IMG/VR virus record: IMGVR_UViG_3300048694_000413
Location: 1 to 58,382 of that record
Direction: 5' to 3' (one strand)
DNA length: 58,382 bases
DNA from: a virus
Under the pieces are notes generated by a model. It made no database searches. It was not told the DNA's origin and worked only from the letters and a program-made list of their open reading frames with translations. The translations under genes and the position numbers were made by a program. Of this stretch, positions 42,677-51,758 are shown piece by piece; position 1 is the stretch's first letter; the number at the start of each line of letters is the position of its first letter.

Positions 42677-42713
42677 ACATAAACGATAAATACAAAATAT
42701 TTACTATATTTTT

Positions 42714-44387
42714 TTATGCTTGTTGGCGACCTTCTCCTTTAGGATTTCTTGCTTCACCGCTTGTATCTGGTGAATTAGCCTGTCTTTGTTGACTTCTTTG
42801 ACGGTTTCCTGTTGCATTAGCAGTTGCATCTGCAGCCTGTTGACCTGTTAGTTTAACTGGAACATCTCCTCCATCTAAAGGAACCATTCCCTTTCTAATT
42901 CTAACATCATTAGGAACAATTACCTGCATTCTTAGATAACGCTCATCAATCTTAGACTGTGTATCTTCGTCAGTAAGAGTAAGTTCATTGAACTTAATAA
43001 GGAACATATCTGTAAATTCTTTTACAATTCTATTTAACTTATGCTCAAAATTATCCTGCTCTGGACGAGTTACCTGCTCACGGAATGTCTTATCAGCATC
43101 ACGAGCATTGGCAAGTGAGATACCTGCCATTAGAGAAACCTTTGTTAGTGGAACACGATGAGCCATGAGAATTTCAATCTTATTATCCTGGCGGTATGTA
43201 TGGAATGATGAATCCTGTACATCTGCCTCTACTGGCTCCATCTTAAATTCTACTTTTGAAGTTCCCTCATCTGCTGGAAGAGGAATATAGAGTGAACGAT
43301 GATTCTGTCCCTTAAGTCCAGTTTGGAAAAACTCTAGAAGTTTGCGCTCTGAATCAGCATTAAGTTTTGCACCCTTTACAGTAATAATGTAACGAGGAAC
43401 AGCCTTATTTTCAAAGTAATCGATATTAAACTTTGATGCAAACTGGTCACCAGCAATAGCATTTGTTGCTGGAATAATATCTGGAATTCCATAATAAAAG
43501 TTTGTTGGAGTGTACTTCTTTATATGAATGACTTCATTTGGATTTGGGTCATCGCCAATTTGATCTGGAGTATCCTTATCTCCAAAATTGCGGAAAAACA
43601 TTGTACGATAATTTACAATTTGTACAAATCCATCACGCTTACGACGAATACGCATCGTTGTGGCTGGAATATGACCTAAGTATCCAATTTCACCATTAGC
43701 CTTACGACCAACTTCAAGATAGCAGTTACCTGTGACCTCGTAGTCAATATAAGCCTTCTTTAAGGTATCTAGAAGCGTGTCTTCAATATTTAAATCGCCT
43801 ACACGCTGTTTAAGGGCTTCTTTAGCCTTTGCAATTTTACGACGAAATCTCTGAATAGATTCAATCTGCTCATCTGGAATCTCATCAAGTTTTGCAAGGA
43901 CTGCGGCAGTTTCAATAAAATCATACCCAAGACCTACAACATTTGAAGTCTTAGCCTGAACAGCGGCATAATGTGCTGAATTAATTTCATAAATCTTTGC
44001 AAGGTAGTCCATATTGTAAGTTGGAATAACAACATTGAATAATGCATAGGCAGTTACTTCTACTGGCTCAAGTTTTTTAGATTTTACCCCATCTTTACCC
44101 TGTGCCTGATTAACTCCTGGAGTTGTAGGAAGATTCATGCCACCATTTGTTGAGCCACCACCTGCGAAAGTTGGTCCAACATTTATTTGTTTTGCAGCCT
44201 TTTCAATATCACGATTCATCTTACGACGGAAGTTATGACCTAATCCAGTAAGTTTTGACAAGTCCTCACCAGAAATGGCAAAGGGGTCAGATTCAGAATC
44301 TGTATCTATTGACTTTCTAAATGATAATGTTCCAATATTAATGTAATCATCATCACGATCATCGTCTGCTCTAACGACCCCTGGCAT
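42714..44387 (-). CDS. Portal protein, 557 aa
   Basis: Dodecameric DNA gateway of the head. The family pattern is clear: an N-terminal arm, AYALFNVVIPTYNMDYL, then YIDYEVTGNCYLEVGR, GHIPATTMRIRRK, EVIHIKKYTPTNFYYGIPDI, and IEILMAHRVPLTKVSL. These fit HK97/PBSX-type portals. A long Gln/Arg-rich C-terminal tail (NRQRSQQRQANS) follows. It lies upstream of the protease and capsid genes; the terminase is not adjacent but about 43 kb away. The start overlaps the 116-aa gene by 17 bases. Confidence 0.93.
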   Translation of the reverse strand: MPGVVRADDDRDDDYINIGTLSFRKSIDTDSESDPFAISGEDLSKLTGLGHNFRRKMNRDIEKAAKQINVGPTFAGGGSTNGGMNLPTTPGVNQAQGKDGVKSKKLEPVEVTAYALFNVVIPTYNMDYLAKIYEINSAHYAAVQAKTSNVVGLGYDFIETAAVLAKLDEIPDEQIESIQRFRRKIAKAKEALKQRVGDLNIEDTLLDTLKKAYIDYEVTGNCYLEVGRKANGEIGYLGHIPATTMRIRRKRDGFVQIVNYRTMFFRNFGDKDTPDQIGDDPNPNEVIHIKKYTPTNFYYGIPDIIPATNAIAGDQFASKFNIDYFENKAVPRYIITVKGAKLNADSERKLLEFFQTGLKGQNHRSLYIPLPADEGTSKVEFKMEPVEADVQDSSFHTYRQDNKIEILMAHRVPLTKVSLMAGISLANARDADKTFREQVTRPEQDNFEHKLNRIVKEFTDMFLIKFNELTLTDEDTQSKIDERYLRMQVIVPNDVRIRKGMVPLDGGDVPVKLTGQQAADATANATGNRQRSQQRQANSPDTSGEARNPKGEGRQQA

Positions 44388-44721
44388 TCTTTACCTCCAA
44401 CTGCTTTTGTTCCTCTTGGAATGCAGCAATATCTAATTCATCTGGGATAAGTCCCCATTCAAGTCTTTGTCTCTGGTATTCATATTCTTCATCAGTAACC
44501 TGACGATATCCAGACATCCATAATGGCTTTCCGCCATGTACTCCACATTCAATTGCTGCTAATTTAAGCAACATGATACGCTGCTCGTCACCTTTAAATG
44601 ATTGAATAGAAAGGTAATTGCCATTTTCATCGGTAACTACGGCTCCATCTTCTGTCTGCCATAGATAAACACCACGAAGTGACTCCTCTACTACACTAAC
44701 CTTCATTTTTCTATTTTTCAT
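44371..44721 (-). CDS. Hypothetical protein before the portal (possible leaderless start)
   Basis: 116 residues of alpha/beta type, no recognised family. Strands in the first half (VYLWQTEDGAVVTDENGNYL) are followed by a helix (DEQRIMLLKLAAIEC) and a Glu/Gln-rich C-terminal helix (ELDIAAFQEEQKQLE). It overlaps the portal start by 17 bases, so it is likely needed with the portal. ATG 44721 has no SD; an extended -10 element (TGG-TAGAAT) ends six bases before it. A second in-frame ATG at 44706 also lacks an SD. Confidence 0.7.
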   Translation of the reverse strand: MKNRKMKVSVVEESLRGVYLWQTEDGAVVTDENGNYLSIQSFKGDEQRIMLLKLAAIECGVHGGKPLWMSGYRQVTDEEYEYQRQRLEWGLIPDELDIAAFQEEQKQLEVKNARGR

Positions 44722-44727
44722 ACCATC

Positions 44728-44736
44728 ATTCTACCA
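44728..44736 (-). promoter_or_regulatory. Extended -10 promoter abutting the pre-portal start
   Basis: TGG-TAGAAT on the minus strand with six bases to ATG 44721, the same geometry as at 25403. It would begin the head-gene transcript. Confidence 0.5.
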
Positions 44737-44759
44737 TTCTTAGTAAAAAATACAGAATA

Positions 44760-47138
44760 TTAATCAGCAATTGCTGAATATATTCTCCATCTTGATGCCT
44801 CTACTGCTGCTGAATCAGCGTTAAGCATATATTGCGTGTCTGTTATAACCTGATAATTTCTTCCAAGTTTTAGTCTGTATTTCTTTGTTGCAAATGCTTC
44901 ATTCTTGGCATCTGAATAAATGCAAAGGTCGCCTATCGTTGTATGAGCATGAAAAGAATAATTGTGTTTTGCATTTAAATAAATTTTAACAGTTTTTGTA
45001 GTATTAAGTACAACCATTGCATGGTATATTTCTCCAAGTACAAGTGTCTTAGACCCACTTGTATATTCATATCCATTTATATAAACTTTTGAAATATCAC
45101 TACCAGTATATGTTAATACTAAACTTGCATCATGTATGAGAGATGCATTTACTGTATTATCTGTATCAAAGATGTAGTTATTAGTAGCCCCCGCATTTGT
45201 ATCTACTCTAAACCAAAATTCTATTGTTTGATAATCATATCCAACTGTAACTTCAGCCATTCCTGGAACCTGATTTGAATTATTAGTTGGTGGTTCAAAA
45301 TGTATGCCAAAATTTTTATCTCTTGATAATAAATTAAAATTCTTTGGTTTTATATTATATGTATGAGTTACTGTTCCATCAATATATTCTTTAATTGAAA
45401 AAACTTTTCCATGTGAAAAAGAATTAAGGGTCTGATATGTAATTAATTCCATTCGACCAATTTGTGGTCTAACATTATAACTTTCAATTGATTCCATTGT
45501 AATTTTTAAGAAGTATGAAGTTCCAGTTGTATTAATAGCAAGTCCTGGAATTTGTTCTCCAACAGTTCCCTGTTGTATCCATGTTGAAGCATCAGTAGAT
45601 CCATAAATTTTTATATTATTTGAATTTCCATCATGAAATAGTCTTGTTGCATTTATTGTAATATCTGAACTTATTGGAAGAATTGTTTGCCATTCTCCAT
45701 ATTGTGATATATTTAAATTACTTATTAATTTTATACTAAGATTACCTGTATTTGTAAGATCAGATAATCTTGAGTCATCTTTATAAAATACTGAAAAATT
45801 CTTAACTGGTACTGATGAAGCATATGGAGAATTTGATGTATCATCATAATAGTTTCCTAGGAATAGTGATGACTTATACATAATAAGATTTCCATTTGTT
45901 AAAGTATTTGATGACGATGTTGAATTTACTGTTAATGTAATAATTCCAGAAGTAATTGATATAATAACATTATTCCATGTTCCTGTTGTAAGTGAACCTA
46001 CAGAAGCATTTACTGCTGAATCACCACTAGCCTTTAATTTTAATGATAAAGAGTTTGCTGGTTTTACTAATGCTAAAGTTCCAATTGATAATCCATTAAT
46101 AGAAAATATTGGTTTTTCAGATGTCTCACTTGTCACATAAACTTGACATGTAATTACTTCTTCTTGTGGATTAAAATACTGTTCAAAGGATTGTAGTTGT
46201 GCTGAATCGCCACTAGCATTAATTTTAAACCCATTTGAATAATCTGGATTAATTGCAAATGTGGATGGGTTATACATAGAAAGTGGAGCAATTCTTCTTA
46301 CTGTAAGGGAATTACCATTAACTATTAGATTTTTTAATGTACCACCTGTCCATGAACTGTTGCTCTCAAATAAAAACTTTTGAGATACTTTTCCATCTTC
46401 TTTCCCGCCAGAATAATAACCACCATTATTTTGAATAACATATGATTCTGGATTTCTATCCGTTAAGGCTAATTTAATTCTTCCATTAATTTGTTCAGCA
46501 TTTAAAAGATATGTGTAAAAGGCAATACAATCAATAATAAAATAATCTGGTGATGTAGCAGGACCGAATACGAAATTATTTGAACTTCCAGAAAAATATG
46601 AAGCACTATTCATATTTATTCTAGTTGATGGAACACCATTAACTGAAAAATATGCCGATCTATTTGAATAATAAATAGCAACATGCATTTGAGATAAATA
46701 TGTATCTACATCAAGATAGCATGAGTAGGTAAATCCAGATGAATCAGTTATAGATAGGGTAGCAGCATTTTGAGATAAATTAAAAGTTATACCGCTTCCA
46801 ATAGAGAGCACATTTGTATTATTTGGAATATTATCAAATGCTAACCAGAATTCTATGCAGAATTTTGATGATTCTGTATTTGTATTAAATACATTGTAAA
46901 CATTTGATATAGTAAGTTTACTGGTTGCTCCTGTATTTATTCTTACCGCATTTGTCCCTCCAGTGCAAATTGGTAAAACATCATTATAAACTGCACCTGC
47001 GCCTATTGTTAAATTGTTAAAACTTCTAACTCCAGATGTGCTAAAATATCCAGATGAGTAATCATCCACAATGTCGGGGGAATCAAGAATCCAAAAACCT
47101 ACTGGATTATCTCTAATTACTGCATCTTGATATGTCAT
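44760..47138 (-). CDS. Large LamG/concanavalin-like adhesin, 792 aa
   Basis: 792 residues, very beta-rich, with at least two and probably three jelly-roll repeats of the LamG type. Each has a phrase such as FCIEFWLAFDN, VITCQVYVTSE or QTIEFWFRVDT followed by an AIYY, VIISI or MVVLN strand and a short VNG or INGY turn. The N-terminus DAVIRDNPVGFWILDS is the usual start of such phage proteins. It probably binds host surface glycans. It is the last gene of the adhesin island and lies directly before the head genes. No hydrolase motif is seen. Confidence 0.78.
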   Translation of the reverse strand: MTYQDAVIRDNPVGFWILDSPDIVDDYSSGYFSTSGVRSFNNLTIGAGAVYNDVLPICTGGTNAVRINTGATSKLTISNVYNVFNTNTESSKFCIEFWLAFDNIPNNTNVLSIGSGITFNLSQNAATLSITDSSGFTYSCYLDVDTYLSQMHVAIYYSNRSAYFSVNGVPSTRINMNSASYFSGSSNNFVFGPATSPDYFIIDCIAFYTYLLNAEQINGRIKLALTDRNPESYVIQNNGGYYSGGKEDGKVSQKFLFESNSSWTGGTLKNLIVNGNSLTVRRIAPLSMYNPSTFAINPDYSNGFKINASGDSAQLQSFEQYFNPQEEVITCQVYVTSETSEKPIFSINGLSIGTLALVKPANSLSLKLKASGDSAVNASVGSLTTGTWNNVIISITSGIITLTVNSTSSSNTLTNGNLIMYKSSLFLGNYYDDTSNSPYASSVPVKNFSVFYKDDSRLSDLTNTGNLSIKLISNLNISQYGEWQTILPISSDITINATRLFHDGNSNNIKIYGSTDASTWIQQGTVGEQIPGLAINTTGTSYFLKITMESIESYNVRPQIGRMELITYQTLNSFSHGKVFSIKEYIDGTVTHTYNIKPKNFNLLSRDKNFGIHFEPPTNNSNQVPGMAEVTVGYDYQTIEFWFRVDTNAGATNNYIFDTDNTVNASLIHDASLVLTYTGSDISKVYINGYEYTSGSKTLVLGEIYHAMVVLNTTKTVKIYLNAKHNYSFHAHTTIGDLCIYSDAKNEAFATKKYRLKLGRNYQVITDTQYMLNADSAAVEASRWRIYSAIAD

Positions 47139-47175
47139 TATAAGCCTATTTAATAATATTTAACGAAAAATCGTT

Positions 47176-47189
47176 ATTATACTATTATA
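47176..47189 (-). promoter_or_regulatory. Tandem -10 boxes before the LamG-like gene
   Basis: Two TATAAT hexamers on the minus strand (47184-47189 and 47176-47181), the first overlapping the stop of the 65-aa gene. A six-base TAACGA/TCGTTA stem lies right after them at 47161-47176. No clear -35. Confidence 0.4.
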
Positions 47190-47382
47190 CACTACCTATA
47201 TCTTCTGTTATAACAGGAGGACTAAAAAGCCCAGTTTGTTCATCATATATATATCCAATACCCGCTGGATTTTCAAAAGTATACTCAATAAGTTTTAATC
47301 CTAGATCTTCTGATACTGAAATATCATCAGCAACTATACAATTTGTTACTAATATTCCAGACATCACTGCAAATGTTTTCAT
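47185..47382 (-). CDS. Small tail-associated protein, 65 aa
   Basis: 65 residues starting MKTFAVMSGILVTNCIVAD, followed by a short acidic part and YTFENPAGIGYIYDE. This pattern (a short strand pair, then NPAGIGYxYD) appears in small proteins next to phage fibre genes, often interpreted as fibre-assembly or tail proteins. A good SD (AAGGAG) precedes it. It sits between a glycine-rich gene and the LamG-like gene. I can support it as a real gene, but not its function. Confidence 0.65.
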   Translation of the reverse strand: MKTFAVMSGILVTNCIVADDISVSEDLGLKLIEYTFENPAGIGYIYDEQTGLFSPPVITEDIGSV

Positions 47383-47391
47383 AATTTCTCC

Positions 47392-48315
47392 TTAATAAAA
47401 TAAATAGATTACACCTTGCGCACCAGAACCAGATGTTCCAGTTGTATCAGCAGCACCGCCGCCTCCTGCGCCATATAATCCACCATTTCCACCATTCGCT
47501 GCAGATGCATTGGAACCATTTGCATTTCCACCGTCTAATCTAAATCCTGCTCCCCCGCCTCCTCCTGCAAATGTGTTTGCGGAAATAGCAGATACTACGG
47601 CACCCGAACCACCATTTCCATGGTCAGATTTTCCACCAGAACCACCAGTTGCTGTTGTAGTTGTTGTGCTGAAGGCAGCCCCGCCACCTCCAGTTATTAA
47701 TCCTCTTCCAGATGATGCACCAATTGCATTTGCAATATTGTTATGAACTCCACCGCCGCCTGTACTAATACCCTCTCCAGATGGAAGTGGAGGTGTTGCT
47801 GAAGCGGATGATACTGAACCTCCAGTAGAATATGCTGGTTCAGTAAAACTGCTTGATCCTACAGCACCTGCTGTTGATCCATAAAATGATGTTGATCCAG
47901 ATGTTCCACTGGCACCTGAACCTGAACCTGAACCTGCTCCACCATTATTTGATGTAAAGGGATTCTGTAAAGTTCCTGAACCACCCTGACCTCCGCCAGC
48001 ATAAATATTGCCAAATATTGTATCCCCACCATTATTTCCATATGGAGCAAGCGTAACCCCAGATCCTCCAGCACCAACTATACATGTTGCTGGAATAAAA
48101 GACCATCCTGCAGAAAAACCTCCTGCTCCACCACCGCCGCCTGAACCACTTGTCCCATTTGTAGCCCCACCTGAACCTCCTCCCGCAATACAAATTACAT
48201 ATGCACGATTTATTCCAGTTGGAACTGTTACGGCTCCAGAAGATGTTATTGTTTGACGAAGCGATAATCCATATGGACTATCAACAACTATTGCTCTAGT
48301 ATCATTTACTGCCAT
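47392..48315 (-). CDS. Glycine-rich tail/fibre protein, 307 aa
   Basis: N-terminal 50 residues form a beta domain (SPYGLSLRQTITSSG, AYVICIAGGGSGG). The remaining 250 are repeated Gly-rich units (GGGGGAGG, GGAGSGSG, GGNGGLYGAGGGG), ending GVIYLFY. Glycine-rich domains of this kind form polyglycine-like sheaths in some phage receptor-binding tips. It is a paralogue of the next gene: both end with (I/V)IYLFY-type residues and are followed by the same ttaataaaataaata string. The Gly-rich body makes other-frame ORFs appear, which I treat as shadows. Confidence 0.75.
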   Translation of the reverse strand: MAVNDTRAIVVDSPYGLSLRQTITSSGAVTVPTGINRAYVICIAGGGSGGATNGTSGSGGGGGAGGFSAGWSFIPATCIVGAGGSGVTLAPYGNNGGDTIFGNIYAGGGQGGSGTLQNPFTSNNGGAGSGSGSGASGTSGSTSFYGSTAGAVGSSSFTEPAYSTGGSVSSASATPPLPSGEGISTGGGGVHNNIANAIGASSGRGLITGGGGAAFSTTTTTATGGSGGKSDHGNGGSGAVVSAISANTFAGGGGGAGFRLDGGNANGSNASAANGGNGGLYGAGGGGAADTTGTSGSGAQGVIYLFY

Positions 48316-48324
48316 TACTTTTCC

Positions 48325-49398
48325 TTAATAAAATAAATATAGAATTCCTGGTCCACCAATGCCACCGCCGCCGCCACCGCCGCCGCCGCCAAGACCGCCG
48401 TTACCTCCAGTAGTACCTGAAGCATTAGAACCATTTCCAGCGACTCCTGCTCCACCACCGCCGCCGCCGTTGGCATTTGTACCTGTTGTTCCAGTTCCAC
48501 CAGTATAAGTAGTATTTGAAATTAATGATCTACCATTTCCACCATTTCCACCAATACGGGTGCCTGTAGTAGTTACAGAAGCACCACCGCCGCCTCCTGC
48601 GAATCCTGATCCGCCATTACCACCATTTGCTGTAGTTGATCCAGCAACGCTATTAAGACCACCACCGCCGCCAGAAATTCCGTTTCCACCATCACCTCCA
48701 GGAATTGAAATTGTTGTGGTAGAGGAAAGACCCCCACCACCACCTGCGCCCAATTGACCTGATGTTCTACTTGCACTACCAGCAACTCCACCAGATTGAC
48801 CATAATATCCAGTTGCTCCTGCAAAGACGGCACCGCTACCGCCACCTGGCTTACCACCAGCATTACCATCACTACCACCTGGTCCAGCAATTATGTGACC
48901 ATATCTAGTATAGCCAGCAATTAATGCTAATGATGTTGATCCTTGTGCACCCTTGCCAACCTGACAAGATGTTCCAGTATTTGGTGTCCATCCCCATGAT
49001 ATTCCACCTGCGCCGCCGCCGCCACGAGTGTTTCCACCATTTCCGCCGCCGCCGACGGCAATAACAAATACCCATGGAATACTTTGTGGTATTGTAGAAA
49101 TTGTTATTGGATATGCCCAGGCTGAAGTTATAGTGCCAGTTCCAGTTGTTGTTGATGAATATGTAAATTGTGTTGATGATGCTGTTGCAACAGTAAAGGT
49201 TCCATTATATGCAGTTGTTGTTGTAACTCCTACAATAACTATAGATTGACCAACAAAAAAATTATTAGGAACAGTGACAGTAACTGTTGTTCCACTTCCA
49301 GAAATTGCTGTTATTTTTCCTGCATAATGTGTTTGTCTTAATTTTAATCCACTTGGGACTATTCCCGAATTTTGTGCTCCATCGATAGTAGTAATCAT
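48325..49398 (-). CDS. Glycine-rich tail/fibre protein, 357 aa
   Basis: Paralogue of the 307-aa protein, with an additional N-terminal beta domain (GKITAISGSGTTVTVTVPNNFF, about residues 25-85). The Gly-rich region (GGGNGGNTRGGGGAGG through GGGGGGGGIGGPG) ends ILYLFY. The N-terminus MITTIDGAQNSGIVPSG starts in a TAATG overlap with the 108-aa gene. Low-complexity Gly/Ser runs make the DNA very CCN-rich on the plus strand. Probable tail-tip adhesin or sheath; no enzyme motif. Confidence 0.75.
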   Translation of the reverse strand: MITTIDGAQNSGIVPSGLKLRQTHYAGKITAISGSGTTVTVTVPNNFFVGQSIVIVGVTTTTAYNGTFTVATASSTQFTYSSTTTGTGTITSAWAYPITISTIPQSIPWVFVIAVGGGGNGGNTRGGGGAGGISWGWTPNTGTSCQVGKGAQGSTSLALIAGYTRYGHIIAGPGGSDGNAGGKPGGGSGAVFAGATGYYGQSGGVAGSASRTSGQLGAGGGGGLSSTTTISIPGGDGGNGISGGGGGLNSVAGSTTANGGNGGSGFAGGGGGASVTTTGTRIGGNGGNGRSLISNTTYTGGTGTTGTNANGGGGGGAGVAGNGSNASGTTGGNGGLGGGGGGGGGGIGGPGILYLFY

Positions 49399-49724
49399 TA
49401 AGAAATCTCACTTCCAAAAGCAGTAAAGGTTAGAGCAGATCCCGTTCCAGAAATAACTGTAAGAACATCTGTTGCTGCTAAAGTGATTCCAAGGGTAAGT
49501 GTAATAGTTGTATTTCCTAGACATGTTGCATCATAAATAATAGCATTTGATGTCGCTGTTGCTGCTCCCGCAATGCGAGCATGAACTCTATATGTAGAAG
49601 CGGATGATGTTGTATTTGTAACAATTAAAGTAGAAACAACTTGAGATTTTGCTGACCCAACGGTAATTAAGTCAGATGAAGTATTTGGAACTGCTTGTCC
49701 CAAAATTTTATATGTATTTGCCAT
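49398..49724 (-). CDS. Small beta-rich tail protein, 108 aa
   Basis: 108 residues, Thr/Ser/Ala-rich, with alternating beta strands (ASTYRVHARIAG, TITLTLGITLAATDVLTVIS) that fit a single beta-sandwich. The start MANTYKILGQAVPN resembles N-termini seen on small phage decoration or fibre-cap proteins. It overlaps the glycine-rich gene by one base, and one base separates it from the 89-aa gene. Likely an accessory capsid or fibre protein. No recognised domain name. Confidence 0.62.
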   Translation of the reverse strand: MANTYKILGQAVPNTSSDLITVGSAKSQVVSTLIVTNTTSSASTYRVHARIAGAATATSNAIIYDATCLGNTTITLTLGITLAATDVLTVISGTGSALTFTAFGSEIS

Positions 49725-49725
49725 T

Positions 49726-49995
49726 TTATCCTCCCATCAATAAGAAATCAGAAAAGGCTGCATCGCCAGCACCAGCAAGTGCGGATATAGTAATAGTATC
49801 AGTGGCAGCATTTGTTGTAATAACAATATTTGTTCCAGCAACAAGAGTGAGAGTGTCTCCAAGAGTATCTGCTACAACATTTGACTGTCCAGCAACTGTA
49901 ACAGTTCCAAAAGCCAGAGCATTACTAAGATCTGGACTAGAAGATGAAATCTCTATCCATTGAGAACCATCATAAACTCTCATTATTTTTGCCAT
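49726..49995 (-). CDS. Small fibre-anchor protein, 89 aa
   Basis: 89 residues. The N-terminal phrase MRVYDGSQWIEISS is a module also seen at the start of the 360-aa gene (WNGTQWVLQ) and inside the 164-aa one (IYDGSAWIKW). The rest is a Thr/Ala-rich strand region (TLTLVAGTNIVI, TDTITISA). AGAGG gives the SD, and a TATAAT lies upstream at 50012-50017. It may be an adaptor that attaches fibres. Confidence 0.62.
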   Translation of the reverse strand: MAKIMRVYDGSQWIEISSSSPDLSNALAFGTVTVAGQSNVVADTLGDTLTLVAGTNIVITTNAATDTITISALAGAGDAAFSDFLLMGG

Positions 49996-50011
49996 AATTT
50001 ACCTCTTCATC

Positions 50012-50017
50012 ATTATA
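50012..50017 (-). promoter_or_regulatory. Possible -10 box inside the adhesin island
   Basis: TATAAT on the minus strand 16 bases before ATG 49995. The best -35 guess (TTGGAT at 17 bases) matches only half. Confidence 0.4.
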
Positions 50018-51100
50018 CTATAATTCAGCAGAAAATCCAATGTATGCTGTAGAAGTATTATTAGCATTAAGTGAAGAAAAGTTTCCTGCCACAAGACCAG
50101 ATGCAACTGCTGCACCAAGACCAGTAATGTCTGTAGATCTATTATTTAATGCTAAAGTTGGCACACTAGTTAAGGCTTGAATATTACCATTTGCTAATGT
50201 TACTCCATAGTTTGATGCTGTTCCAGTAGTATCAATTGATGAAACAACTGTTCTCATTGTTACTGGATTCTTTATAGAGAACTGTGCTGCAGTTGCCGAT
50301 ATTGCTTGTCCTGCTCCAAAATATGTATAAATATTTGTTGCATCACTACTAATTCTATAATAATATCTTTGACATAAAGCAAGTTCTTGTCCATATGGTC
50401 TATGTTCAAATGGTGTTGCAGATGTTCCAAGTTCAAGTTGGATTTGTGAATAATCTGTAGTAACACCACTTGATATGCCACCAGATAATGCAATTCTTAA
50501 TCCCAGTGCTGTAGATGGAACGGTAAATGTAACTGTTTCTTTTGTCCAAGTATTTGCTACTAGTGCAGTTGCAGTTGATGTGGTAAGAGCAGTTGTCTGA
50601 CTTGCTAATGCATCAGTAGTTGTGCTATATGTTATTGTTGTAACTGGAGAAATTGTTGATGTAGATCTAACCCAATAACTTAAAGTAACTGACTTACCAG
50701 CAAGTTTTATTACATTTGCTGTTTCAAGTGCCTGTTGTAGAATACCTCCAGCAACACCAGCAATAGAGGTAATGCTCCAGTAGTACTGAGAACCTGATAA
50801 TGGACTTGTAGTTCCTCTAGATACCGTGTGATTGGTACCACTTGTAGATGACCATCTATCTGCAAGATATCCTCCTGGTGCAGACTGAGAAGTACCTCTT
50901 TGCCAGAATTCAAAATTTCCGTTGATAATAAAATTTCTATTTCCAGTTTGATATGTTCCGTCATAAATAGGAACATCAATATCTGATTCAATCCAAATAT
51001 CACCTGCTACTGGAGATGTTGGTGCAGAAGCCTGATAATATGGCTTTGAACTTCCAGCCTGTAAAACCCACTGTGTACCATTCCATCTTTTAACTGCCAT
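50018..51100 (-). CDS. Fibre protein with carbohydrate-binding-like domain, 360 aa
   Basis: N-terminus MAVKRWNGTQWV, then ASAPTSPVAGDIWIES (residues 24-39), a module shared with other fibre proteins here. A jelly-roll domain follows, beginning INGNFEFWQRGTSQSAPGGY and running through SVTLSYWVRS to LELGTSATPFEHRPYGQE. The ATPFEHRPYGQELALCQRYYYR sequence is a recurrent signature of phage tail proteins. The C-terminal 100 residues are a small beta knob. It probably binds a cell-surface glycan. It ends one codon before the next gene module and starts at a position adjacent to the 45-aa gene stop. Confidence 0.75.
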   Translation of the reverse strand: MAVKRWNGTQWVLQAGSSKPYYQASAPTSPVAGDIWIESDIDVPIYDGTYQTGNRNFIINGNFEFWQRGTSQSAPGGYLADRWSSTSGTNHTVSRGTTSPLSGSQYYWSITSIAGVAGGILQQALETANVIKLAGKSVTLSYWVRSTSTISPVTTITYSTTTDALASQTTALTTSTATALVANTWTKETVTFTVPSTALGLRIALSGGISSGVTTDYSQIQLELGTSATPFEHRPYGQELALCQRYYYRISSDATNIYTYFGAGQAISATAAQFSIKNPVTMRTVVSSIDTTGTASNYGVTLANGNIQALTSVPTLALNNRSTDITGLGAAVASGLVAGNFSSLNANNTSTAYIGFSAEL

Positions 51101-51238
51101 TTATTCTACAACCTCAACCTTGTCTGTAATTTCTTGTCCACATGGACCACAAATACATGTTGGTGCTGGATTTTCAAATGGAATTGGTGCTCCATTATTC
51201 ATACATCCTTCTGTATGGCATGTTAATATTAATATCAT
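51101..51238 (-). CDS. Small cysteine-rich protein, 45 aa
   Basis: Read directly: ATG 51238, TAA 51101, SD AAGGAAGGA. MILILTCHTEGCMNNGAPIP opens it, and CICGPCG follows, so C7, C12, C28, C30 and C33 could bind zinc. The next gene begins immediately after the stop. Such tiny Cys-rich proteins are found next to fibre genes in several phages; the role is unknown. Too short for statistical support, but SD and Cys spacing favour it. Confidence 0.65.
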   Translation of the reverse strand: MILILTCHTEGCMNNGAPIPFENPAPTCICGPCGQEITDKVEVVE

Positions 51239-51239
51239 T

Positions 51240-51734
51240 TTATCCTTCCTTAGAGCCTGATGTCATCTGAACTGCAAGCCAATTGACTACTTGATTACCA
51301 GTTGACCAAGTAGTAGCATCTCCAGTATAACAGTAAATATCACAACCGCTTGTTGTAATTGCATTTGCTCTTGGTACAAGTCTTTGAGTTCCACCAACGG
51401 CAGAAGATAGGGAAACTTGTACAAGTGGGGCAATAGTAAATCTGCTAGTTGGGAATGTAATACTTACGAGTCCGTATGATGCTGATGGTGGAGTTATGGT
51501 AACATTTCCAGAAGACATTGCAAATGGTCCATTACCAAAGTGTGATGCTACAGTTGCCCCACCAGCAGCGGTAGTAGTAATTGCTCCAGCCCATTTAATC
51601 CATGCAGAACCATCATAAATACTTACAGTTTTAGTATCTGTTTCATAAACAAACTGTCCTTCATATGGTGCAGATGGACGAGTAGTTGATGTACAACTAT
51701 AAACTGGCTCTGAATTTTCTTGTGCTCTAGTCAT
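51240..51734 (-). CDS. Fibre protein with lectin-like C-terminus, 164 aa
   Basis: 164 residues. The N-terminal third carries RPSAPYEGQFVYETDTKTVS and IYDGSAWIKWAG, anchor-type modules shared across the island. The C-terminal 90 residues are a beta-sandwich-like unit (LVSITFPTSRFTIAPLVQVSL, NQVVNWLAVQMTSG) that recalls H-type lectin ends. SD TTTGGAG. It follows the 602-aa fibre and precedes the 45-aa gene. Confidence 0.68.
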   Translation of the reverse strand: MTRAQENSEPVYSCTSTTRPSAPYEGQFVYETDTKTVSIYDGSAWIKWAGAITTTAAGGATVASHFGNGPFAMSSGNVTITPPSASYGLVSITFPTSRFTIAPLVQVSLSSAVGGTQRLVPRANAITTSGCDIYCYTGDATTWSTGNQVVNWLAVQMTSGSKEG

Positions 51735-51750
51735 TTTTTCTCCAAATTAC

Positions 51751-51756
51751 ATTATA
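51751..51756 (-). promoter_or_regulatory. Possible -10 box before the 164-aa fibre gene
   Basis: TATAAT on the minus strand, 16 bases before ATG 51734, in the 24-base gap between fibre genes. No convincing -35. Confidence 0.35.
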
Positions 51757-51758
51757 CA

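Noticed and set aside
47510-49249. Long proline-rich ORFs on the plus strand opposite the glycine-rich genes
   Set aside because: They mirror GGN codons as CCN and have no SD or domain. They are low-complexity shadows.
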